Shown: positions 35,675 through 45,735 of the stretch, piece after piece
Layout: each line of letters begins with the position of its first letter
Position numbering within the stretch: the stretch's first letter is position 1
Assembly (NCBI RefSeq): GCF_028553725.1
Contig: NZ_CP067124.1
Span: forward strand, 62,001-126,000
DNA length: 64,000 bases
From: Paracoccus alcaliphilus
GTDB lineage: Bacteria > Pseudomonadota > Alphaproteobacteria > Rhodobacterales > Rhodobacteraceae
Direction: 5' to 3'
Notes under the pieces: generated by a model
Seen by the model: the letters and a program-made list of their open reading frames with translations, nothing else
Databases searched by the model: none
Told to the model about the DNA's origin: nothing
Translations under genes and position numbers: made by a program

Positions 35675-35780
35675 GGTGATTATCCTTCGTCTCAGCTTTG
35701 ACGGGCCTTCCCGGCGGAAGGGTCCGGCCCAATTGACAAGGGCGCCGCGAGGCAGCGCCCGGAATTCCGTTCGCGGGTGG

Positions 35781-36896
35781 TTACAGTGAAGCCCGCCCCC
35801 CGTCAACCCCCGACAGGTCCAGATGCCCGGTATCGGACCCGCCATAGGCCTGCTCGGCCGCGATCAACCGCTCTTTGCGCCACAGCCCCCCAGCATAGCC
35901 GGTCAGCGTGCCATCCGCCCCGATGACGCGGTGGCAGGGCACCACCAGCGCAAGGCGGTTGGTCGCATTGGCCCGCGCCACCGCCCGGATCGCGGTGGGC
36001 TTACCGATCGCCGTGGCAAGCTGGGCATAGCTGCGCGTCTCGCCCGCCGGGATCTGCTGCAAGGCCCGCCAGACAAGGTTCTGGAACTCGGTCCCATGCA
36101 GGCGGACGGGCAGGGAAAACAACTGATTGCGACCGGCGAAATAGTCGCGCAGCTCGGCCTCGGTCCGGTCATGCAGGCCGGTGCGGCCCAGACCGATTCG
36201 CCCGCCGACCAGCACCGACAGCTTGCGCAGCCCCTGCGGCAATGCCTTGCGGTCGATGAATTCCAGCAGATGCAGCGCCTCATCGTCGGCGATGGCGATC
36301 ATGCCGCCAAGGGGCGTGTCGATCCAGTCGGCGCGCAGATCGGCAGGTCCGCGCCATTCATGCGGCGGATGGCCGAACAGCCGCTGGAAGGCCGCCCGGA
36401 ACCCCGAGGCCGAATCGAATCCGGCATCCAGTTGCGCCTCGATCATCGGTGATCCTTTCGTCATCGTCTTCAGCCCGCTGCGCAGCCGGGCCGCGCGGGA
36501 CATTTGCAGAAAGCTTTGCCCGAAATGGCGCCGGAAGGCGCGGCGCACGGTCGAGGGATCATATCCCAGCGCCGCCAGATCGGCCTCGGTCCAGTTGCGT
36601 TCGGGCTGTGCCTGAAGGCGGGGCGCCAGATCGGCAATGATCCGGTCGGCCTCCGAACCCGTCGGATGACAACGCATGCAGGGCCGAAAGCCCTGCGCCA
36701 GCGCATCGGCGGGGCTGGCGAACCAGCGGCAGTTTTCGGGGCGCGGTTTGCGGGCGGGACAGGTCAGGCGGCAGAAGATGCCGGTCGTGATGACGCCGAC
36801 GAAGGCGCGCCCCTCGAATCGCGCATCGCGGGCGGTCAGGGCAGCATAGAGCGTTTCGTGGTCGGGCAGATCCAGCATGGCGGCACCTTTGGTCAT
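35781..36896 (-). CDS. ada: Bifunctional DNA alkylation repair protein and regulator Ada
   Basis: Removes methyl groups from phosphotriesters and O6-methylguanine and activates the adaptive response. The 371-residue protein shows three parts: the zinc/methyl-acceptor domain with [19 protein letters not shown] and PCMRCHP (about 40-80), an AraC-type DNA-binding domain (about 95-180, [22 protein letters not shown]), and the alkyltransferase domain with acceptor Cys in VVPCHRVIG near residue 320. It is slightly extended at the C-terminus. Start at 36896 or 36878. Confidence 0.94.
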   Translation of the reverse strand: MTKGAAMLDLPDHETLYAALTARDARFEGRAFVGVITTGIFCRLTCPARKPRPENCRWFASPADALAQGFRPCMRCHPTGSEADRIIADLAPRLQAQPERNWTEADLAALGYDPSTVRRAFRRHFGQSFLQMSRAARLRSGLKTMTKGSPMIEAQLDAGFDSASGFRAAFQRLFGHPPHEWRGPADLRADWIDTPLGGMIAIADDEALHLLEFIDRKALPQGLRKLSVLVGGRIGLGRTGLHDRTEAELRDYFAGRNQLFSLPVRLHGTEFQNLVWRALQQIPAGETRSYAQLATAIGKPTAIRAVARANATNRLALVVPCHRVIGADGTLTGYAGGLWRKERLIAAEQAYGGSDTGHLDLSGVDGGRASL

Positions 36897-36947
36897 GGCC
36901 CTTATCTTAACCCGATTCGCATCGCTGCGGGGCGTCGAAACGGGCGT

Positions 36948-37928
36948 TTATTCCGCCAATGCGCTGGTCCGACCCAGACGGTCCAGCATCTGCGAGGCCG
37001 CGCCCCCGGGCGTCATCTGCCCCGCCGCCACGGCATCGCCCAGCCGCGCCATCTCGGCCCGGACATGGGGCTGGTCCAGCTGCGCCAGCAGCCCCGCGCG
37101 CAATTCGGCATGGAACCAGTGCCGGGCCTGCGCCGCGCGGGTCGAGTCGAAATGGCCCGAGTCGCGCCGCCACGCGATCAGCGCCTGCATCTCGGCCCAT
37201 GCCTTGTCCAGCCCGTCCCCGGTGACGGCCGAGACGGGCAGCGCCTTGGGGAAATCGCCGGGATCCTGCGGGCGTTTGCGCAGCAGGCGCAGGGCGCCGG
37301 CGTAATCGGCCACGGTGCGGCGCGCTGTGGCCAGCAGGTCGCCATCGGCCTTGTTCACAAGGATCAGGTCGGCCATTTCCATGATGCCGCGCTTGACGCC
37401 CTGCAATTCGTCGCCCCCCGCCGGGGCCAGCAACAGGGTGAACAGATCGCACATCTCGGCCACCAGCGTCTCGGACTGGCCGACGCCCACGGTCTCGATC
37501 AGCACCACGTCATAGCCTGCGGCCTCGCACAGCCGGATCGTTTCGCGCGTGCGGCGGGCGACGCCGCCCAGTTGCGCGCTGGAAGGCGTGGGGCGGATGA
37601 AGGCCATCGGGTTGCGCGACAGCATCTCCATCCGGGTCTTGTCGCCAAGGATCGAGCCGCCCGAGCGCGCCGAAGAAGGATCGACCGCCAGCACCGCCAC
37701 CCGCAGCCCCTGTTCGGTAAGCATGGTGCCGAACGCCTCGATGAAGGTGGATTTGCCAACGCCGGGCGTGCCCGACAGCCCGATCCGCAGCGCCTGACGG
37801 TCGGGCAGTGCGGCGATCAGGGCGGTGGCGCGGATGCGATGATCGGGGCGGGTGGATTCGACCAGCGTGATGGCGCGCGAAAGGGCGCGGCGCTGCCCGT
37901 CGATCAGCGGCTGAAGCAAGTCGTCCAT
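36948..37928 (-). CDS. meaB: Methylmalonyl-CoA mutase-associated GTPase MeaB
   Basis: A G3E-type P-loop GTPase that loads and guards the adenosylcobalamin cofactor of methylmalonyl-CoA mutase. The 326-residue protein has GLSGTPGVGKSTFIEAFG (Walker A near 55), AVDPSSARSGGSILGDKTRM, VLIETVGVGQSE, and LVNKADGD (G4). The start at 37928 follows a GGAGG-like ribosome site. No mutase gene is adjacent in the window. Confidence 0.94.
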   Translation of the reverse strand: MDDLLQPLIDGQRRALSRAITLVESTRPDHRIRATALIAALPDRQALRIGLSGTPGVGKSTFIEAFGTMLTEQGLRVAVLAVDPSSARSGGSILGDKTRMEMLSRNPMAFIRPTPSSAQLGGVARRTRETIRLCEAAGYDVVLIETVGVGQSETLVAEMCDLFTLLLAPAGGDELQGVKRGIMEMADLILVNKADGDLLATARRTVADYAGALRLLRKRPQDPGDFPKALPVSAVTGDGLDKAWAEMQALIAWRRDSGHFDSTRAAQARHWFHAELRAGLLAQLDQPHVRAEMARLGDAVAAGQMTPGGAASQMLDRLGRTSALAE

Positions 37929-38059
37929 CGGGCCTCCTTGTGCGCGGTGGTGATCTGGATAGGACGCCCGGCGCGCAAAGCCAAGCATCGCGGCGCGGCT
38001 TGCCGCCGATTGCGCCCCGCCCTAGGTTGCGATGAGAGACCGGACGAGGGTGGATCAGG

Positions 38060-38464
38060 ATGTCATTGCCATTGCCGCGCGCGCCATTGCTGCACCGGCG
38101 GGTGATGCTGGCGCTGCCTTTGGCGCTGGCCGGGGCGGCGTTGCCCGCATATGCGGATGTGGTGGATTGGGGCAGGACACCATTGCGGCTGCTGATGGTG
38201 GACAAGCCGGGCTGCGTCTATTGTGCGGCATGGGACCGGCAGATCGCACCGGGTTATGCCGCGTCACCCGAGGGGCGGCAGGCGCCCTTGCTGCGGGTGG
38301 ATATGGGCGGGCCCTGGCCGGATGGGCTGGCGCTGGCCTCGCATCCTTTCGTGACGCCGACATTCATTCTGTTGCGCGAGGGGATGGAGGTGGGGCGGAT
38401 CGAGGGCTATCCGGGGGCGGATGGGTTCTATCCGCGGCTGGCGGCGTTGCTGGCGGCGGTCTGA
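38060..38464 (+). CDS. SoxS-like exported thioredoxin-fold protein
   Basis: A 134-residue thiol-disulfide protein. The export signal (about 8-32) has a twin-arginine-like HRRVML and ends near LPAYA. The mature part holds the redox motif CVYC near residue 52 in [15 protein letters not shown], then [22 protein letters not shown], the cis-Pro region of thioredoxins. Related proteins are named SoxS in Paracoccus sulfur-oxidation clusters, but no sulfur-oxidation (sox) genes of that type are here; the soxBDAG genes of this window are for sarcosine. Confidence 0.82.
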   Translation: MSLPLPRAPLLHRRVMLALPLALAGAALPAYADVVDWGRTPLRLLMVDKPGCVYCAAWDRQIAPGYAASPEGRQAPLLRVDMGGPWPDGLALASHPFVTPTFILLREGMEVGRIEGYPGADGFYPRLAALLAAV

Positions 38465-38493
38465 GGGGCTCTGCCCCGCCGCGCTGCGCGCGA

Positions 38494-38525
38494 CTCCCCG
38501 GGATATTTACGCACCAAAGATGGGC
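38494..38525 (+). repeat. Dispersed ATATTT/CAAAGATG element, copy B
   Basis: CTCCCCGGGATATTT, three bases, then CACCAAAGATGGGC. Two small hairpins precede it: GGGGC-TCT-GCCCC (38465-38477) and CGCGC-T-GCGCG (38480-38490). It lies between the SoxS-like gene and serS. Confidence 0.75.
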
Positions 38526-38589
38526 GGGCTTTTTTCCGGCGGCGTCTTGGGCTAGGCAGGCGCGAGCATTTTCAGTGACGGTGACAGCC

Positions 38590-39882
38590 ATGCATGACAT
38601 TCGAGCCATTCGCGACAATCCCGAAGGTTTCGACGCCGCGCTTTCGCGGCGGGGGATCGCGCCGCTGTCTTCGGAACTGCTGGCGCTGGATGCGGCGCGG
38701 CGGGCGCGGATTGCCGAGGCCGAGACCGCGCAGGCCGAGCAGAACCGGGCCAGCAAGGAGGTCGGCGCGGCCAAGGCCCGGGGCGACGATGCCGAATTCG
38801 AGCGGTTGCGGGCGCTGGTGGCCGAGAAGAAGGCCGATGTGGCGCGGATGCAGACCGAGGCCGGCGATCTGGACCGGCAGTTGCGCGACCGGCTGATGGA
38901 GATCCCGAACGCGCCTCTGGACCATGTGCCGGATGGTGCGGATGAGGCCGACAATGTCGAGATCCGCCGCTGGGGCACGCCGCGCGTCTTCGATTTCCAG
39001 CCGGTCGAGCATTTCGAAATCGGCGGCGTCCGGCCCGGCATGGATTTCGCCACCGCCGCCAAGCTGTCGGGCAGCCGTTTCGTCATGTTGCAGGGCGGGG
39101 TTGCGCGGATTCACCGGGGGCTGGCGCAGTTCATGCTGGATCTGCATATCGGCAGCCACGGCCTGACCGAGACATGGGCGCCGGTGCTGGTTCTGCCCGA
39201 GATGATGTATGGCACCGGGCAATTGCCGAAATTCGGCGAGGACAGCTATGAGACCCGCGACGGCTATTGGCTGATCCCGACATCCGAGGTGACGCTGACC
39301 AATACCGTTCATGGCGAGTTGGTCGAGCAGGCCAGCCTGCCGCGTCGTCTGGTGGCCCACAGCCAGTGCTTCCGCTCCGAAGCGGGCAGCGCCGGTCGCG
39401 ATACCGCCGGGATGCTGCGTCAGCACCAGTTCGAGAAGGTCGAGATGGTCTCTATCACCGATGCGGCCAGCGGCGAGGCCGAACATGCCCGCATGACCCG
39501 CTGCGCCGAGGCCGTGCTGGAGGCGCTGGAGCTGCCCTATCGCACCATCGTGTTGTGCACCGGCGATATGGGGTTCGGCGCCCGCATCACCCATGATCTG
39601 GAGGTCTGGCTGCCCGGTCAGAACTGCTATCGCGAGATTTCCAGCGTCAGCTATTGCGGCGATTTTCAGGCGCGGCGGATGAATGCGCGCTATCGCCCCG
39701 AAACTGGCGGTCGGCCGGAATTCGTCCATACGCTGAACGGGTCGGGTCTGGCTGTGGGCCGCGCGCTGATCGCGGTTCTGGAGAATGGCCAGCAGGCGGA
39801 TGGGTCGGTGCTGCTGCCATCGGCGCTGCGGCCCTATCTGGGCGGCGCCGGGCGGCTGACGGCAGAGGGCGTGCTGGCCTGA
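38590..39882 (+). CDS. serS: Seryl-tRNA synthetase
   Basis: Charges tRNA-Ser with serine, a class II synthetase. The 430-residue protein starts [22 protein letters not shown], with the tRNA-binding coiled coil (about 30-105). The catalytic motifs are [29 protein letters not shown] (motif 2) and [18 protein letters not shown] (motif 3), with [19 protein letters not shown] between. The ATG at 38590 is fixed by family N-terminus. Confidence 0.97.
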   Translation: MHDIRAIRDNPEGFDAALSRRGIAPLSSELLALDAARRARIAEAETAQAEQNRASKEVGAAKARGDDAEFERLRALVAEKKADVARMQTEAGDLDRQLRDRLMEIPNAPLDHVPDGADEADNVEIRRWGTPRVFDFQPVEHFEIGGVRPGMDFATAAKLSGSRFVMLQGGVARIHRGLAQFMLDLHIGSHGLTETWAPVLVLPEMMYGTGQLPKFGEDSYETRDGYWLIPTSEVTLTNTVHGELVEQASLPRRLVAHSQCFRSEAGSAGRDTAGMLRQHQFEKVEMVSITDAASGEAEHARMTRCAEAVLEALELPYRTIVLCTGDMGFGARITHDLEVWLPGQNCYREISSVSYCGDFQARRMNARYRPETGGRPEFVHTLNGSGLAVGRALIAVLENGQQADGSVLLPSALRPYLGGAGRLTAEGVLA

Positions 39883-39969
39883 TCCCCGACCGGGACGGCA
39901 GCAGCAAACATTCTTGCGATCCGGCGGACCGGAGCGAAACCTGCGCGCATCGCGTCGCGTTTTGCCCCT

Positions 39970-40713
39970 ATGACACGGGCAGAGAACATCGCGCAGGTTC
40001 TGGCAGCCACTGGCTTCGTCACCAGCAGCCTGACCTATGCGCTGTTCGCGGGCCCGGCCCCGTCCGAGGGGATGGGGGCGCCCGCGCCCGTCATGCGCCC
40101 GGGCTTTCCGGCCGAGCCGGTGGCGGGCGGTCCCTTCAATCTGGCGCGGCTGTATCTGCAACCCGACAATGTGGTGATGTTCCTGCTGCTGCTGAGCCTG
40201 TGGCTGATGCTGGTGCTGGATGCGATCGGCAACACGGTAGAGCCCTATCGCGGGCATGGGCGGGTCACGCCCGCGCTGGTCATTGCACTGCTGAGCGGTG
40301 CGGCCTGGCCCTGGGTGATGGACCTGTTCCGGGTGCTGGGGGCGGGGCTGGCGGTGACGATGATGATCGCGGCGCTGCTGGCAGCGCGGCGGATGGCCGG
40401 GGTAAACCGGCCCGCGATCGGGTTTCTGGCGGGCTGGTCCACCGGCATCGCCGTCGCCGTGGTGGCCGGGATGATCGCGGCGCTGTTCGGTCTGCGGCTG
40501 TCGGACACGGCGGCGCTGGCCATCCTGCCAAGCGCGCTGATCGCCATTCTGCTGCAGGGCCGGATCGGCAGCGCCGTCAGCTATACCGTGGCGCTGATCT
40601 GGGCCTTTTGCGGGGTGGCGGCCACGACCATGGGCAGCAATCCGATGGTCGCGCTGGCCGCCATTCTGGGCATCGCGGCGCTGTCCACGGTGCTGGTCCG
40701 CGCCGCCAGCTGA
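39970..40713 (+). CDS. Polytopic membrane protein of unknown function
   Basis: A 247-residue inner-membrane protein with about seven hydrophobic segments (near 5-25, 67-86, 100-115, 123-142, 152-172, 180-196 and 205-245). No family is recognised and no catalytic motif is visible. The loop after the first helix is rich in Pro and Gly (APAPVMRPGFPAEPVAGG). Its stop codon directly abuts that of the convergent der gene; together they form a 14-base palindrome. It lies 87 bases after serS on the same strand. Confidence 0.7.
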   Translation: MTRAENIAQVLAATGFVTSSLTYALFAGPAPSEGMGAPAPVMRPGFPAEPVAGGPFNLARLYLQPDNVVMFLLLLSLWLMLVLDAIGNTVEPYRGHGRVTPALVIALLSGAAWPWVMDLFRVLGAGLAVTMMIAALLAARRMAGVNRPAIGFLAGWSTGIAVAVVAGMIAALFGLRLSDTAALAILPSALIAILLQGRIGSAVSYTVALIWAFCGVAATTMGSNPMVALAAILGIAALSTVLVRAAS

Positions 40714-40720
40714 TCAGCTG
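40707..40720. repeat. 14-base palindrome made by two abutting stop codons
   Basis: CAGCTGATCAGCTG is a perfect palindrome. Its centre TGATCA is the TGA of the membrane-protein gene followed by the complement of the der TGA, with no base between the convergent genes. Confidence 0.85.
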
Positions 40721-42198
40721 CCCTTGGGTTTCTGCCGGTTCTTGTGCTTGGACAGTGCGCCGGACTGGTTGATCTTCTTTGCCTTCTCTCGATAGGGATT
40801 GTCGGTCCCCTGATCGCGGAAGAACAGCCGGATCGGCGTACCGGGCATGTCAAAATCCACCCTGAGCCCGTTGACCAGATACCGCTGATAGCTGTCGGGC
40901 AGCTTGTCGGTATGGGTGGCCTTGACGATGAAGGCGGGGGGACGGGTCTTGACCTGCGTCATATAGCGCAGCCGGATCCGCCGTCCGCCCGGTGCCGGGG
41001 GCGGGTGGCTTTCTGTCATCGCCTCCAGCCAGCGGTTCAGCTTGGCTGTCGCGACGCGGCGGTTCCAGACCTCATGCGCCTTCAGCACCGCGGCATGCAG
41101 ACGGTCCAGCCCCTTGCCGGTGCGCGCCGAGACGGTGACCAGCGGCGCGCCCTTCAGCTGCGGCAGCAGGCGCTCGAAATTCTGGCGCAGCTCGTTCAGC
41201 TTCTGGGGCTTGTCCTCTTCCAGATCCCATTTGTTGGCGGCGACAACGACGGCACGGCCTTCGGTCTCGGCATAGTCGGCGATGCGCAGGTCCTGCTGCT
41301 CGAACGGGATTTCGACATCCAGAAGCACCACGACCACCTCGGCAAAGCGAACGGCGCGCAGCCCGTCGGCGACGGAAAGTTTTTCCACCTTGTCCACGAC
41401 CTTGGCGCGCTTGCGCATCCCCGCCGTGTCGAAAATCCGCATCGGCGTGCCCATGAAGTCGGTGGTCACGCTGATCGAATCGCGGGTGATCCCGGCCTCG
41501 GGGCCGGTCAGCAGGCGATCCTGACCGATGATCTTGTTGATCAGGGTGGATTTGCCCGCATTGGGTCGCCCGATCACCGCCAGTTGCAGCGGCCGCGCAG
41601 CCGAGGGGCGCCAGTCCTCCTCGCCCTCGCCGGATTCGGCGTCGGCTTCGGACAGGTCGATATCGGTCTCGGCGGCGATGGGTTCGGGACGCGCGGCCTC
41701 TATCTGATCGGCCAGAGGCATCAGCACGGCGTAGAGATCGTCCATCCCCTCGCCATGTTCCGCCGAAATGCGCAGGGGTTCGCCCAGTCCCAGCGCCCAT
41801 GCCTCCATCGCGCCCGCCTCTCCGGCGCGACCTTCGGCCTTGTTGGCGGCGACGATGACATGTCGCGCGCGCTTGCGCAGGATATCGGCGAAATATTCGT
41901 CCGCCGCCGTCACGCCGATGCGGGCGTCGATCACGAACAGGCAGATATCGGCCTCATCGACCGCGCGTTCGGTCAGGCGGCGCATCCGGCCCTGAAGGCT
42001 GTCGTCATCGGCCATTTCCAGACCGGCGCTGTCGATGACGATGAAACGCAGATCGCCCAGACGGCCCGCGCCTTCGCGCAGGTCGCGGGTGACGCCGGGC
42101 TGGTCATCGACCAGCGCCAGCTTCTTGCCCACCAGACGGTTGAACAGGGTCGATTTACCGACATTCGGGCGGCCAACGATGGCGAGGGTAAAGCTCAT
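40714..42198 (-). CDS. der: Ribosome assembly GTPase Der (EngA)
   Basis: A double-GTPase needed for maturation of the 50S ribosomal subunit. The 494-residue protein carries two G domains: [12 protein letters not shown] with DDQPGVTRD at the N-terminus and [13 protein letters not shown] with [11 protein letters not shown] near residue 215. A KH-like C-terminal domain follows, with a basic tail ([12 protein letters not shown]). An acidic linker (about 170-200) separates the G domains. It overlaps the bamB-like start by four bases and belongs to the yfgM-bamB-der unit. Confidence 0.96.
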   Translation of the reverse strand: MSFTLAIVGRPNVGKSTLFNRLVGKKLALVDDQPGVTRDLREGAGRLGDLRFIVIDSAGLEMADDDSLQGRMRRLTERAVDEADICLFVIDARIGVTAADEYFADILRKRARHVIVAANKAEGRAGEAGAMEAWALGLGEPLRISAEHGEGMDDLYAVLMPLADQIEAARPEPIAAETDIDLSEADAESGEGEEDWRPSAARPLQLAVIGRPNAGKSTLINKIIGQDRLLTGPEAGITRDSISVTTDFMGTPMRIFDTAGMRKRAKVVDKVEKLSVADGLRAVRFAEVVVVLLDVEIPFEQQDLRIADYAETEGRAVVVAANKWDLEEDKPQKLNELRQNFERLLPQLKGAPLVTVSARTGKGLDRLHAAVLKAHEVWNRRVATAKLNRWLEAMTESHPPPAPGGRRIRLRYMTQVKTRPPAFIVKATHTDKLPDSYQRYLVNGLRVDFDMPGTPIRLFFRDQGTDNPYREKAKKINQSGALSKHKNRQKPKGS

Positions 42199-43520
42199 CT
42201 GAAGGCGTGCAGCTGGCCGTCGCGACCGACGACATAGAGGGTCTGGCCCGCCACCACAGGCGCGGTCGCCGCGCCGCCGGGGATCTGGCCCTGACCGACC
42301 AGCGTGCCAGACGCCGGATCGAAGACCCGCAACAGCCCGTCGCTGGACGCGACGAACAGCCGCCCGCCCGCCAGCACAGGGCCATAATGGACATGGACCT
42401 GATCCTGCTTGCGCGGGCGCTGATCGGTGAAATAGGGCATCGGCACGCGCCAGATCACCCCCCCGGTCGCGGCATCCAGCCGGATCAGTTCCGCCTGATC
42501 GTTGACGGCAAAGACCGATCCGCCCGCCGCCACGACAGGACTGCCGGCGCCTTCACGCGCCGACCAGTTCTGCATCCCGCTGGTCATGTCGAAGGACCCG
42601 ATCCGGCCCGACGAGGTGCCGCCATACAGCGTGTTGCCCGAGATCACCGGATCGCCGGTCATGTCGCGGATCACGGCGATGGCGCGTCCGGTGCGGTTGC
42701 CCGCCACCTGCGAGGTGAAATTCGTAGTGCCGGTCTGGGTATCCGCCGCCAGCAACTGGCCCGAGGCGAAGGGCAGCACGACCGTATCGCCCGCCACGGC
42801 AGGGGCTGCTGCGCCCATCACGCCCGCAGGTGCGGGATTGCCCGCGACCTGCCACAGCACCCGTCCGTCCGAGGCGCGAATCGCCCAGCCGACATTGTTG
42901 CGCGCGACGACATAGACGGTGCCGTTCTGCACCGCAGGCGCGCCGGTGATCGCGGCATCGACGCGCTGGCGCCACAACACCCCGCCCGAGGTGGCATCCA
43001 GCGCCACCAGTTCTCCGAAGCCGGTGGTGACGTAAAGCCTGCCGCCCTCATAGGCCAGACCGCCGCCCGAGGCGCTGTCGCGCGGCTCTCCTGCGGGGGT
43101 CAGGTCGGTGGCCCATGCGGTACCACCCGACAGGGCCGTTGCCGTCACCCGCGCGCGGCTGTCCATGGCGAAGACACGCCCGGCCGCCACCACCGGATCG
43201 GCGGTGATGCGGTGACGCCGCCCGTCGGGCTGGCCGATGGGACTGGACCAGATGCGGGACGTCCCCGCCCCCAGCGCCACATGGCCAAGCGCATGTGCCG
43301 CATTGCCGCCGGGCTGGGTCCATTCGCCATTCACGCGCGGCGCGGCCAGCGACAGCGCGGTGGAACTGACCCCCGGCGCGCCCTCGACCGCCGGACCATC
43401 GGGCGAGGTGACCGCCAGCGGGTCCAGCCGTTCCCCCGGCAATGGGACATCACGGTTGCCACAGGCCGATACGGCAAGCCCTGTCGCAAGGGCCAATGTC
43501 AGTCGCAGCGTGGCATCCAT
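42195..43520 (-). CDS. bamB: BamB-like outer-membrane beta-propeller lipoprotein
   Basis: Probable scaffold lipoprotein of the BAM outer-membrane protein assembly machine. The 441-residue precursor has a lipoprotein signal with Cys near residue 20 ([10 protein letters not shown]). The rest is a PQQ-type eight-bladed propeller with repeated blade motifs such as [34 protein letters not shown] and [12 protein letters not shown]. The neighbours yfgM upstream and der downstream are the classic context. It overlaps der by four bases. Confidence 0.9.
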   Translation of the reverse strand: MDATLRLTLALATGLAVSACGNRDVPLPGERLDPLAVTSPDGPAVEGAPGVSSTALSLAAPRVNGEWTQPGGNAAHALGHVALGAGTSRIWSSPIGQPDGRRHRITADPVVAAGRVFAMDSRARVTATALSGGTAWATDLTPAGEPRDSASGGGLAYEGGRLYVTTGFGELVALDATSGGVLWRQRVDAAITGAPAVQNGTVYVVARNNVGWAIRASDGRVLWQVAGNPAPAGVMGAAAPAVAGDTVVLPFASGQLLAADTQTGTTNFTSQVAGNRTGRAIAVIRDMTGDPVISGNTLYGGTSSGRIGSFDMTSGMQNWSAREGAGSPVVAAGGSVFAVNDQAELIRLDAATGGVIWRVPMPYFTDQRPRKQDQVHVHYGPVLAGGRLFVASSDGLLRVFDPASGTLVGQGQIPGGAATAPVVAGQTLYVVGRDGQLHAFR

Positions 43521-43556
43521 CCTCGCCTCTCCCTCGTCGTTATCCTGTCCTGCGCG

Positions 43557-44240
43557 TCAACCGGCAGGCGCGGCCTCGGTGGCAGCCGTATCTTCCGGCT
43601 CGGGTTCGGCACCCAGCGTGATCATCATCTCGGACAGGCGGCGGCGCAAGGTTTCGCTCAGCCCGTCCTTCTTCTGGATCTGGCGGATCAGCGTGATGGC
43701 GTCATCATCGCGTCCGGCCTCGATCAGGGCAACGGCCTTCTGTTCCAGTGCCAGCAGTTCGAACGGGGCGCCGGTGCGCGACAATTCGCCCAGCACCGCG
43801 TCGCGTTCCGACGGGTTCATCTGCGGGCCCGCCACCATCACCAGTTTCAGCCGCGCCAGATCGGTCAGCACCGGATCATCGCCGCCCTGCGCGATCACGC
43901 CGCGCAGAACCTCGGCCGCGGCAGCGGGATCGTCGTTTTCGCCGAACTGTCCGGCAGCCAGCAAGGCCGCGACAACCGCCCGCCCGGCCGAGCCCTGCGC
44001 ATCGACGGCGACAATCGCGGCGGGATCGCCGCTGTCCTCGGCCGCCAGAATGGCGTCGCCCCAGGCACGTGCGGCCAGGTTGCGCTGATGCGCCGAATAC
44101 TCGACCCAGATGGTACCGGCAACGATCCCCAGTATCACGACCAGCGCAATCCAGCCATAGCGGCGAAACAGGCCGAACAGCCTTTCACGCCGCAACTCGT
44201 CGGTCACCTCGTCGATGAAGCCGTAATTGGGATCCGACAT
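43557..44240 (-). CDS. YfgM-like membrane protein with TPR-like region
   Basis: A 227-residue protein with one transmembrane helix (about 30-47, WIALVVILGIVAGTIWVEY) and a periplasmic TPR-like helical region (about 50-200), matching the YfgM family that works as an ancillary factor near the Sec translocon and periplasmic chaperones. It ends in an acidic Glu/Ala-rich tail. It lies 36 bases before bamB and appears to lead the yfgM-bamB-der transcript. Confidence 0.85.
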   Translation of the reverse strand: MSDPNYGFIDEVTDELRRERLFGLFRRYGWIALVVILGIVAGTIWVEYSAHQRNLAARAWGDAILAAEDSGDPAAIVAVDAQGSAGRAVVAALLAAGQFGENDDPAAAAEVLRGVIAQGGDDPVLTDLARLKLVMVAGPQMNPSERDAVLGELSRTGAPFELLALEQKAVALIEAGRDDDAITLIRQIQKKDGLSETLRRRLSEMMITLGAEPEPEDTAATEAAPAG

Positions 44241-44350
44241 TGCCGCCTTCCGCTCGTTGTCCTTCGGGGTTGTTTATACTGGGAAGAGGGGGATTGCCAA
44301 TGCCAAGCGCCCGCCCCGCAACGATGTGAAGGATCACCCCCGCCGGCAAT

Positions 44351-44381
44351 GGAAAAGGGCCCGGCGACAGGCCGGGCCCTT
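44351..44381 (-). terminator. Intrinsic terminator after sodB
   Basis: A perfect 11-base-pair stem (AAGGGCCCGGC, 44355-44365, with 44371-44381) and 5-base loop, followed on the minus strand by a TTTT run. It begins 22 bases after the sodB stop. Confidence 0.85.
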
Positions 44382-44402
44382 CACGTCAGGGGTCGCCCGC
44401 GG

Positions 44403-45002
44403 TCAGAGACGCGCGGCGACGGCTTCCCAGTTCACCAGCTTGTTCAGGAAGTTGTCCAGATAGGCCGGACGCTTGTTGCGGAAGTCGATGTAATAGGAAT
44501 GTTCCCACACGTCGCAGCCCAGCAGCGCGGTCTGGCCGAAGCACAGCGGGTTCACGCCGTTCTCGGTCTTGGTGATCTTCAGGCTGCCGTCCTTGTCCTT
44601 GACCAGCCATGCCCAGCCCGAGCCGAACTGGCCGGCACCGGCGGCAGCGAAGTCTTCCTTGAACTTGTCAACCGAACCGAAGGCTTCGGTCAGGGCCTTT
44701 TCCAGATCACCGGGAATGGATTTTGCGCCCGGACCCATCACTTCCCAGAACAGGTTGTGGTTCCAGTGCTGGCTGGCATTGTTGAAGATGCCGTTCTGCG
44801 CCACCGCGCCCGCCTGATAGGTGCCGGTGACGATGTCTTCCAGCGATTTGCCTTCCCACTCGGTCCCGGCGATCAGCTTGTTGCCGTTATCGACATAGGC
44901 CTTGTGGTGGATGTCGTGGTGGAATTCCAGCGTCTCTTTCGACATGCCCAGATCCGCAAGCGCGTCATGAGCATAGGGAAGATCGGGAAGCGTGAAAGCC
45001 AT
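44403..45002 (-). CDS. sodB: Superoxide dismutase, Fe/Mn family
   Basis: Converts superoxide to oxygen and hydrogen peroxide. The 199-residue protein starts MAFTLPDLPYAHDAL, with metal ligands in EFHHDIHHKAYVDNGNKL (His27), NNASQHWNHNLFW (His near 79) and CDVWEHSYYIDFRNKR (Asp and His near 163). The size and pattern fit the iron-type group, but the metal cannot be decided surely. The start at 45002 is firm; the open frame upstream is not family-like. It has its own terminator. Confidence 0.93.
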   Translation of the reverse strand: MAFTLPDLPYAHDALADLGMSKETLEFHHDIHHKAYVDNGNKLIAGTEWEGKSLEDIVTGTYQAGAVAQNGIFNNASQHWNHNLFWEVMGPGAKSIPGDLEKALTEAFGSVDKFKEDFAAAGAGQFGSGWAWLVKDKDGSLKITKTENGVNPLCFGQTALLGCDVWEHSYYIDFRNKRPAYLDNFLNKLVNWEAVAARL

Positions 45003-45176
45003 TTTCCTGTCCTTTCTTGAAGGGGTGAACCTCGCGTCGCGGGCACAGTCCCGCATTCGCGGGCACAACGCAAGAGGGGGGCCGCAGTTCCCGCCCGGCT
45101 TTGGATGGCACGCGCCAAAGGGGTGCTTCGCCCCGTCGCCGGCTGGTTCTGGAACGAGTGGCGCACCAACCGGCAA

Positions 45177-45210
45177 CCCCCAAGCGGATATTTATACACC
45201 AGAGATGGGG
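45177..45210 (+). repeat. Dispersed ATATTT/CAAAGATG element, copy C
   Basis: GCGGATATTT, two bases, then ACACCAGAGATGGGG, one base changed from copies A and B. A possible hairpin GGGG-TGCTTCG-CCCC lies some 45 bases upstream (45119-45133). It sits past the end of soxG, in the 214-base gap before sodB. Confidence 0.65.
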
Positions 45211-45216
45211 GCCGGG

Positions 45217-45735
45217 TCAGCGGGGGGCGAGGGTGCTGCCGGGGGTGGCCGCGTTTTTCAGGACGGTGGAAAGGTAGTCGGCAGTCGAGCGGAAGCCGAT
45301 GATGCGGAAGCCGTCTGGCAGATGCCAGAAGGCAACGGCGGTTTGGGCTGCGCGAGAGCGGCGCAGACCGTCCGGCGGGATCGCCGCCAGATCAGTTGGC
45401 GACAGTTTCGCGATCACATCCGCCGCATGGGGGCCGGTCACGTCGAAGACCGCGCGCATGTCCGAGACATCCGCGATCAGGGCGTGTTCGCCCATCAGCG
45501 CCTGTTCCAGCGCGGCCAATGCCTCGGGGCGTTCGGTGGCGGGCAGGATCAGCAGCAATTCGTCGGGCGACATCCAGCCAAGGCTGCGGCTGCCATCGGT
45601 GGTGATGCGGGTGGTGGCGGGAATCGCGAGGCCCGTGCCTTCGGCGATGGCGTCGCCTGCGCGGGTCAGATCCGCGCGGATCAGGATCATGCCCAGCCCG
45701 TCCTGCCGGGCGATTCGTGCCAGAGCCTCAGCCAT
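45217..45735 (-). CDS. soxG: Sarcosine oxidase, gamma subunit
   Basis: The gamma subunit of heterotetrameric sarcosine oxidase, which turns sarcosine into glycine and passes the methyl group to tetrahydrofolate. The 172-residue protein is a small GcvT-like subunit with GMILIRADLTRAGDAIAEGTGLAIP near the start, LGWMSPDELLLILP, and SDMRAVFDVTGPHAADVIAKLSPTDL. The start at 45735 overlaps soxA by 8 bases. It is the last gene of the soxDAG run. Confidence 0.9.
   Translation of the reverse strand: MAEALARIARQDGLGMILIRADLTRAGDAIAEGTGLAIPATTRITTDGSRSLGWMSPDELLLILPATERPEALAALEQALMGEHALIADVSDMRAVFDVTGPHAADVIAKLSPTDLAAIPPDGLRRSRAAQTAVAFWHLPDGFRIIGFRSTADYLSTVLKNAATPGSTLAPR

Noticed and set aside
36504..38105. 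533-codon plus-strand frame over ada and meaB
   Set aside because: Antisense of two clear enzymes; no family pattern.
38060..38464. Sulfur-oxidation (sox) gene cluster because of the SoxS-like protein
   Set aside because: No soxXYZABCD genes for thiosulfate oxidation are near; the soxBDAG genes here code for sarcosine oxidase subunits.
42207..45020. 937-codon plus-strand frame over bamB, yfgM and sodB
   Set aside because: It runs across three real genes and their gaps; product composition is typical of a shadow frame.
45030..45070. Repeated CGCGGGCACA ahead of sodB as a CRISPR or operator array
   Set aside because: Only two copies of ten bases, in GC-rich DNA with no regular spacing; not enough to call.
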